From: Verrucomicrobiaceae bacterium
GTDB taxonomy: Bacteria > Verrucomicrobiota > Verrucomicrobiia > Verrucomicrobiales > Verrucomicrobiaceae
DNA length: 19,128 nt
Direction of reading: 5' to 3'
NCBI GenBank assembly: GCA_021151605.1
Contig: JAGKWZ010000090.1
Coordinates: 1 to 19,128, forward strand
Below are positions 15,150 to 19,128 of the stretch, piece after piece. The first letter of the stretch is position 1. Each line of letters starts with the position of its first letter. The notes under the pieces are model-generated. The model made no database searches. It saw only the letters and a list, made by a program, of their open reading frames with translations, and was not told where the DNA came from. The position numbers were made by a program, and so were the translations under genes.

Positions 15150-17870
15150 TCACTCGACCCGCATTTTCTGAAAGGGCACGCTTTCGCAGATGGCGAGAAC
15201 CATTTCCTGGAGTTTGTAACCGCTGGTTTTGGTGCGACGGACGATCTCGTGGACGGCGGGTTTATCGCTATAGCCAAGGCCGCGTCCGAGGGCGTAGGTG
15301 AGGAGGTTCTCGGCGAGGTTGCGGGTGAAGTCATCCGCCATATCGCGGGCTAGGATGGTGCGGAGTTCAGTGAGATCTTTGAACTGCTGGCCACGCACGA
15401 GAGTGCCGGAAGCGTCGATGGGATGCTTCTTTTCCTCAGCTCGGAAGCGGCCGATGGCGTCGTAGTTCTCAAAGGCAAAGCCGATGGGGTCCAGGAAGGC
15501 ATGGCAGCCGGCGCAGGAGGCATTGCTGCGGTGCTCAGCGAGCTGTTCACGAAGTGTCAGATTGGAGAAGCGGGCTTTCTTTTCATCCAGCGGCGGCACT
15601 CCGCCAGGGGCGGGCGGCGGTGGTGTGCCGAGGATATTTTCCAGCAGGTATTTGCCGCGCTTCACGGGCGAAGTGCGGGTCTGCTCAGAGGTGAGGGTAA
15701 GGATGCTGCCGTGGGTCAGGATACCGCCGCGCGTGGTGCCCTGGAGGGAGACTTTTTCGAACTTGTCGCTCTTCACTCCCTGGATGCCGTAGAAGTTCGC
15801 GAGTTTGCGATCCATGAAGCTGTAGTCGGCATTGAGGAACTCAATGACGCTGCGATTTTCCTTCAGGATGTGCTCAAAGAAGGTCTGGCTCTCGCGCTTC
15901 ATGGCGTAGGCGATGCCGCCCTTCCATTCGGGGAAGCGGCGGGTGTCTGGGGAGACGATGTCCATGTCTCGCAGTTGCAGCCACTGACCGGCGAAGTCCT
16001 CGGTCAGTGAGTAGGCGTGCCAGTCGTTGATCATGCGTTTGATCTCGGTGAAGAGGTTTTTGCGCAGCTCATTTTTTGCGGCGAGCTGGAGCAGTTTGTC
16101 ATCTGGTGGTGAGGACCAGAGGAAGTAGGAGAGCCGATTGGCCAAGCTGTACTCATCGATATCGGCGATGCCATTTTGCGCGGCTCCGGCGGGTTGAGGC
16201 GAGATGCGGAAAAGGAAAGCTGGGGAGACGAGCATGCCTTCCAGAGTATAGCGCAAAGCGCCGAGCGGGGACTCACCTTCCTTCATGGCGAGGTCGGCAA
16301 AGGCCTGCCACTTAGCCTTTTCATCAGTACGGATGGGGCGGCGGAAGAGGCGTGTGCCGAGCTTCTCGATCAAAGCTGGCACTTCGGCGACTTGGATGCC
16401 GGTGCCTTTCCCAAGCGGGCCTTCGAGTTTGACCTGATGAATCCATAGATTGCGGTCCTGCTTGGTGGCGGGGTCGTAGAAATCGTTGGTGAACCAGACT
16501 TGGAGTTCGTGATTGCCGACAGGCAGGTCTGTCTCGACGTGAAACCACTGGGGAGCTTGGTTTTTTGCGGTGACGGAGAAGGCTCCGATCGTTTTTCCTG
16601 CGATGCGCAGCTCAGTCTTTGCGGGTTCGTCGCCGGCCTGTTGCGCGCCGACTTTGAGGGTAAACTTGTATTTGCCTGCCTCAGTGATCTCGACGCCATG
16701 TTTGATGTAACCACTGCTAGCCAGTGACATCGCGCCGGTATCGCGACCAGCATCGCCTTCGCCTTTGTCGAAGTCTTCGCCACTAAGCTGGAGAACGGGA
16801 AGTCCGACGGGTTTATCGCCGATGAGCCAGCGGAGGAATTTGCTGCCGCGCGGGGCCAGCAGACCGAAGGGGCCTTGGATGTAGATCTTGTCGAGGGCGA
16901 CATTCCTGTCACGCTTCGAGGCTTCGGGATTCATCGGGTCGCTGTGATCATTGAGGAAAGCGACGGAGATCTTGGATTCACCAGCATTGAGCTGGATGGT
17001 TTTGGTGATGCGCTGCCAGGGGCCTTTGTAGTCCTTCCATCGGGTGGTGACGTCGTAGGTGGAAATGTCTTTGCCATTCACCCGAAGGGCGATTTTGGCG
17101 GCCTCGTTCCCTGATTCCGTGGCGGCGACGTGGAGAGTAAGCAAGTAGCTGCCACTGGCCGGTGCGGTGAACTTGCCCATCGCTTCTGCCTCGCTGTGAA
17201 ACCACCGCACACCGTCGCTTTCATCCGTCTTGCCATTGTGGCTCCACATCTTTTTGGCGGTCAGCTCCACATCGGCATGTTCTGGAGTGGAGACATCGAA
17301 GGCATCCGCCGCGACTTCTTGAGAGGCGCGCAGGTATTTCTCCATGAGCATGGGTGAGAGGCTGAGAACGTCGCCGATATTGTCGAAGCCGTAGCCGCTG
17401 TCGTCCGGCGGGAACTCCTTCGCCGGGCGTGTGTCCACATAGAGGAGATCGCGGATGGTGTTATTGAATTCCGTTCGGTTCAGACGGCGGGCGGTGACGT
17501 GGCCGGGGTCGGGCTTCGTGGGGTCAAACCAGAAGACGGAGTCATCGATCCAGGCCACGAGGTCGTCACGCTCCTGAAGAGTGGGTTTGTCCTTCTTTTC
17601 TGGCGGCATCACGTGAGTGATGAGCTGCTGCCGCACGTGGTCCCAGAGGACGAAGTCGGCACGCATCGCCGCGTAGTCAGCGTGCTCGTCCAGAGTGAAG
17701 TTTCCCTTGTCCGTGCCATCGGAGTGGCAGTCGTAGCAGTACTTTTCCAAGAGAGGTTTGATCTTCTGCTCAAAAGCCGCCTGCCCGCGTGTAGCTAGGG
17801 CTTCAGCGGCTGTAGCGGCAGCAAGAGGCCCTAAAAGGGCAAGAGTGAAAATCGAACGGAAAGCAGTCAT
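15150..17870 (-). CDS. Secreted PSCyt1/DUF1587/DUF1592/DUF1588/DUF1585 haem-type protein with two carbohydrate-binding-like inserts
   Basis: A 906-residue protein of a family found mainly in Planctomycetes and Verrucomicrobia; its biochemical role is unsettled. Order: signal peptide (MTAFRSIFTLALLGPLAAAT); PSCyt1 cytochrome-like domain with CYDCH (45-49) and HVMPPEKK; DUF1587 with TARRLNRTEFNNTIRDLL (about 126-143); two similar beta-sandwich inserts (about 215-335 and 385-485) resembling calcium-dependent xylan-binding modules; then DUF1595, DUF1592 (NRLSYFLWSSPPDDKLLQLA), DUF1588 with a second haem-type site CAGCH and FLDPIGFAFENYDAIG, and DUF1585 (LLTYALGRGLGYSD). It probably acts outside the membrane in electron transfer linked to carbohydrate use. 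Such genes often sit beside a DUF1552 gene; none is present here. The 5' side is gene debris. Start chosen by the signal peptide; no clear ribosome site. Confidence 0.9.
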   Translation of the reverse strand: MTAFRSIFTLALLGPLAAATAAEALATRGQAAFEQKIKPLLEKYCYDCHSDGTDKGNFTLDEHADYAAMRADFVLWDHVRQQLITHVMPPEKKDKPTLQERDDLVAWIDDSVFWFDPTKPDPGHVTARRLNRTEFNNTIRDLLYVDTRPAKEFPPDDSGYGFDNIGDVLSLSPMLMEKYLRASQEVAADAFDVSTPEHADVELTAKKMWSHNGKTDESDGVRWFHSEAEAMGKFTAPASGSYLLTLHVAATESGNEAAKIALRVNGKDISTYDVTTRWKDYKGPWQRITKTIQLNAGESKISVAFLNDHSDPMNPEASKRDRNVALDKIYIQGPFGLLAPRGSKFLRWLIGDKPVGLPVLQLSGEDFDKGEGDAGRDTGAMSLASSGYIKHGVEITEAGKYKFTLKVGAQQAGDEPAKTELRIAGKTIGAFSVTAKNQAPQWFHVETDLPVGNHELQVWFTNDFYDPATKQDRNLWIHQVKLEGPLGKGTGIQVAEVPALIEKLGTRLFRRPIRTDEKAKWQAFADLAMKEGESPLGALRYTLEGMLVSPAFLFRISPQPAGAAQNGIADIDEYSLANRLSYFLWSSPPDDKLLQLAAKNELRKNLFTEIKRMINDWHAYSLTEDFAGQWLQLRDMDIVSPDTRRFPEWKGGIAYAMKRESQTFFEHILKENRSVIEFLNADYSFMDRKLANFYGIQGVKSDKFEKVSLQGTTRGGILTHGSILTLTSEQTRTSPVKRGKYLLENILGTPPPPAPGGVPPLDEKKARFSNLTLREQLAEHRSNASCAGCHAFLDPIGFAFENYDAIGRFRAEEKKHPIDASGTLVRGQQFKDLTELRTILARDMADDFTRNLAENLLTYALGRGLGYSDKPAVHEIVRRTKTSGYKLQEMVLAICESVPFQKMRVE

Positions 17871-18093
17871 GGGGGGAAAGGGTTACGAATACCAGGGTGG
17901 CAAGATTTCGCCATTGCGCAGCCAGTTTGGTGCCATGGGCATCAGGCAGACCCATCTATAGGCCACGCGGCTCACATCACACGGCAATGAATAGCTCCGT
18001 TGACCTCTTCAAGCTCCAGACACGAGCCCACTCCAGTCCTGCCTATTCATGGTCCGACCTTCAGCTTGTGAGAGTTACCATTCGACAAAGTTC
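17871..18093. other. Spacer between the PSCyt1/DUF1592 gene and the asparagine synthase remnant
   Basis: No coding pattern is convincing on either strand. It should contain the promoter of the minus-strand PSCyt1/DUF1592 gene, but no good -35/-10 pair is obvious. A short inverted repeat ATGGG/CCCAT separated by about 11 bases lies near 17935-17955. Confidence 0.4.
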
Positions 18094-18914
18094 GTAATCG
18101 ACACCTCCTGCGCGGCGCTGCTTATGCTGGTGCGGCGGGTTTATGCCAACGGGCAAATGTGGTGCTTACGAGCGAAGGCGCGGATGAATGTCTGGTGGGG
18201 TATCCGTGGTATAAGATCGCGAAGATGTTCAATGCCATGCATGTCATTCCCGGGGAAGATGCCGTTGGTGGTCCGAATGCGTGGGTCGACATCTACGGCA
18301 TGCTGGCGCTCTCGGAGCTGCGCTTCTACGGCGAGCCGATGCGCGAGGTTCTGGCTGAAGCGCGGCCCAAGGTCTAGGCATGAATTTGGAGCGTGCGAAG
18401 CGCTGGAGTCCGCTGAATCGGAGTCTGTGGGTCGGTGCACGAGTCACGCTGGCTGGGCACTTGCTGCAAGCGAAGGGTGATCGCATGGCTATGCATTCCT
18501 CCGTGGAGGTGCGTTATCCGTTTCTCGATGAATAGGTGTTCGACTTCACCGCGAAGCTGCATCCGCGCTGGAAGCTGATCGGCTTTCGCGACAAGCACCT
18601 GCTGCGCCTCGTCGCCGAGCGTTAGCAGCCCTAAGATAGCACGGCGGCACAAGGTCATCTTTAGAGCACCGCTGGACAGCTATCCTGAGCCGTAGTTTGT
18701 TAGCGAACTGCTGAGTGAAGAATCACAGTGCCGCACCGCCTATTTCGATGTCGCTCAGGTGCGGCATTGGCGGAAAGCGTTTCGTGAACTGCGGGTCGGG
18801 TCGCTGCCGCGCCTTTCGGTGGAGATGGGACTCGCGGCGGTGGTGGCGACGCAGCTTTGGCATCACACATTTATTGAGGGTTCGCTGGCGGATCTGCCAG
18901 CGTGGTCCGCATGA
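18094..18914 (+). pseudogene. Asparagine synthase (glutamine-hydrolysing)-like pseudogene, C-terminal synthetase half
   Basis: Family sequence appears in order but in broken frames. VIDTSCAALLMLVRRVYANG (from 18094) shifts near 18152 to VVLTSEGADECLVGYPWYKI, where the ATP-binding GEGADE motif has become SEGADE. This runs to stop TAG 18375-18377. The next frame has MNLERAKRWSPLNRSLWVGA (from 18380), MHSSVEVRYPFLDE, TAG 18533-18535, VFDFTAKLHPRWKLIGFRDK, TAG 18623-18625 and TAA 18632-18634. After another shift come ARRHKVIFRAPLDSYPEP, TAG 18693-18695, FVSELLSEES, VAQVRHWRKAFRELRVGSLP and TQLWHHTFIEGSLADLPAW, ending at TGA 18912-18914. The N-terminal glutaminase domain is missing. Intact relatives make asparagine or modify peptides and glycans by amidation. 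This copy cannot be functional. Confidence 0.9.
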
Positions 18915-18920
18915 ATTCGG

Positions 18921-19128
18921 ATGGCTTTGGGATCGTGCGGGGCAGGGGACGATAAGAAATGCCGCACAGGGGACTTCGCGGACCACTTTAGGGCAACTTT
19001 GCCAGAGCTTCCCGACGCGAAGCGCAAACGCCTCGAGGCCGAGGGCTTATCGCCCTATGATGCCGCCGTGTTGTGCGCCGAACAAATCCGTGCCGATTAT
19101 TTCGAAGAGGTTGCGCGTGGCCGTGATG
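18921..19128 (+). pseudogene. gatB: 5'-truncated gatB fragment (aspartyl/glutamyl-tRNA amidotransferase subunit B), continues past the window
   Basis: The frame is open from ATG 18921 to the window end. From about 18981 it reads DHFRATLPELPDAKRKRLEA, then EGLSPYDAAVLCAEQIRADY and FEEVARGRD. This is the middle of GatB, where relatives have LPELP.AKR.R followed by GLS.YDA.VLTA...AD.FE. GatB with GatA and GatC converts misacylated Glu-tRNA(Gln) and Asp-tRNA(Asn). The roughly 290 residues that should precede this point are absent; the asparagine synthase remnant lies there instead. Residues before 18981 (MALGSCGAGDDKKCRTG) do not match the family. It is therefore a fragment, probably a second broken copy, unless the chromosome's only gatB was rearranged. 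Confidence 0.75.

Noticed and set aside
1..19128. CRISPR array, tRNA or rRNA genes
   Set aside because: No regularly spaced direct repeats, cloverleaf-like segments or rRNA-like stretches were noticed on reading; short inverted repeats found are isolated.

Overview
The window looks like a bacterial chromosome of the Verrucomicrobia/Planctomycetes group (PVC superphylum), most likely Verrucomicrobia. The pointers are a large secreted PSCyt1/DUF1587/DUF1592/DUF1588/DUF1585 protein, a family-typical L35 start (GIAKTRK...), a planctomycete-like asparagine synthase remnant, a sialidase remnant, and high GC with few clear Shine-Dalgarno sites. This placement is inferred from protein character, not from a database search.

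Region 1 (1-5739, + strand) is the distal part of a type I restriction-modification locus. It holds the C-terminal part of HsdS, then three accessory genes, then a full HsdR with nuclease and helicase motifs. The accessory genes are a probable GIY-YIG-fold protein, a DUF4365-like protein with a PD-(D/E)XK-like core, and an unrecognised 376-residue protein. HsdM must lie upstream, outside the window. Inserting two nuclease-like genes and an unknown gene between hsdS and hsdR is the best candidate here for an undescribed defence module.

Region 2 (5740-7915) is decayed. A truncated member of an unnamed protein family runs into a sialidase that has lost its N-terminus and signal peptide. Faint minus-strand coding traces follow. 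Region 3 (7916-8702) is the conserved rpmI-rplT pair without infC next to it. It has a strong dyad upstream, a structured spacer between the genes and a textbook terminator. A 36-codon IS630-like transposase start follows as a remnant.

Region 4 (9036-14133, - strand) is a compact NrtABCD-family (nitrate/nitrite/bicarbonate-type) ABC transport operon. Its order of transcription is a signal-less NrtA-like cytoplasmic protein (NasS-like), a Tat-exported NrtA-like binding protein, the permease and two ATPases. A divergent LysR-type regulator (14241-15146, +) has a near-perfect T-N11-A dyad just before its start codon and probably controls both directions. The transporter would import an oxyanion such as nitrate. 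The soluble paralogue would sense the same ligand inside the cell, a job that cyanobacterial NrtC does with a fused C-terminal domain missing here.

Region 5 (15150-17870, - strand) is the secreted PSCyt1/DUF1592 protein, which ends tail-to-tail with the regulator 3 nt apart. Region 6 (17871-19128) is again a gene graveyard: an asparagine synthase pseudogene with at least four in-frame stops and several frameshifts, then a 5'-truncated gatB fragment running off the right edge. Intact islands (RM locus, ribosomal proteins, nitrate operon, cytochrome-type protein) are thus separated by debris. I saw no rRNA, tRNA, CRISPR array or intact insertion sequence.
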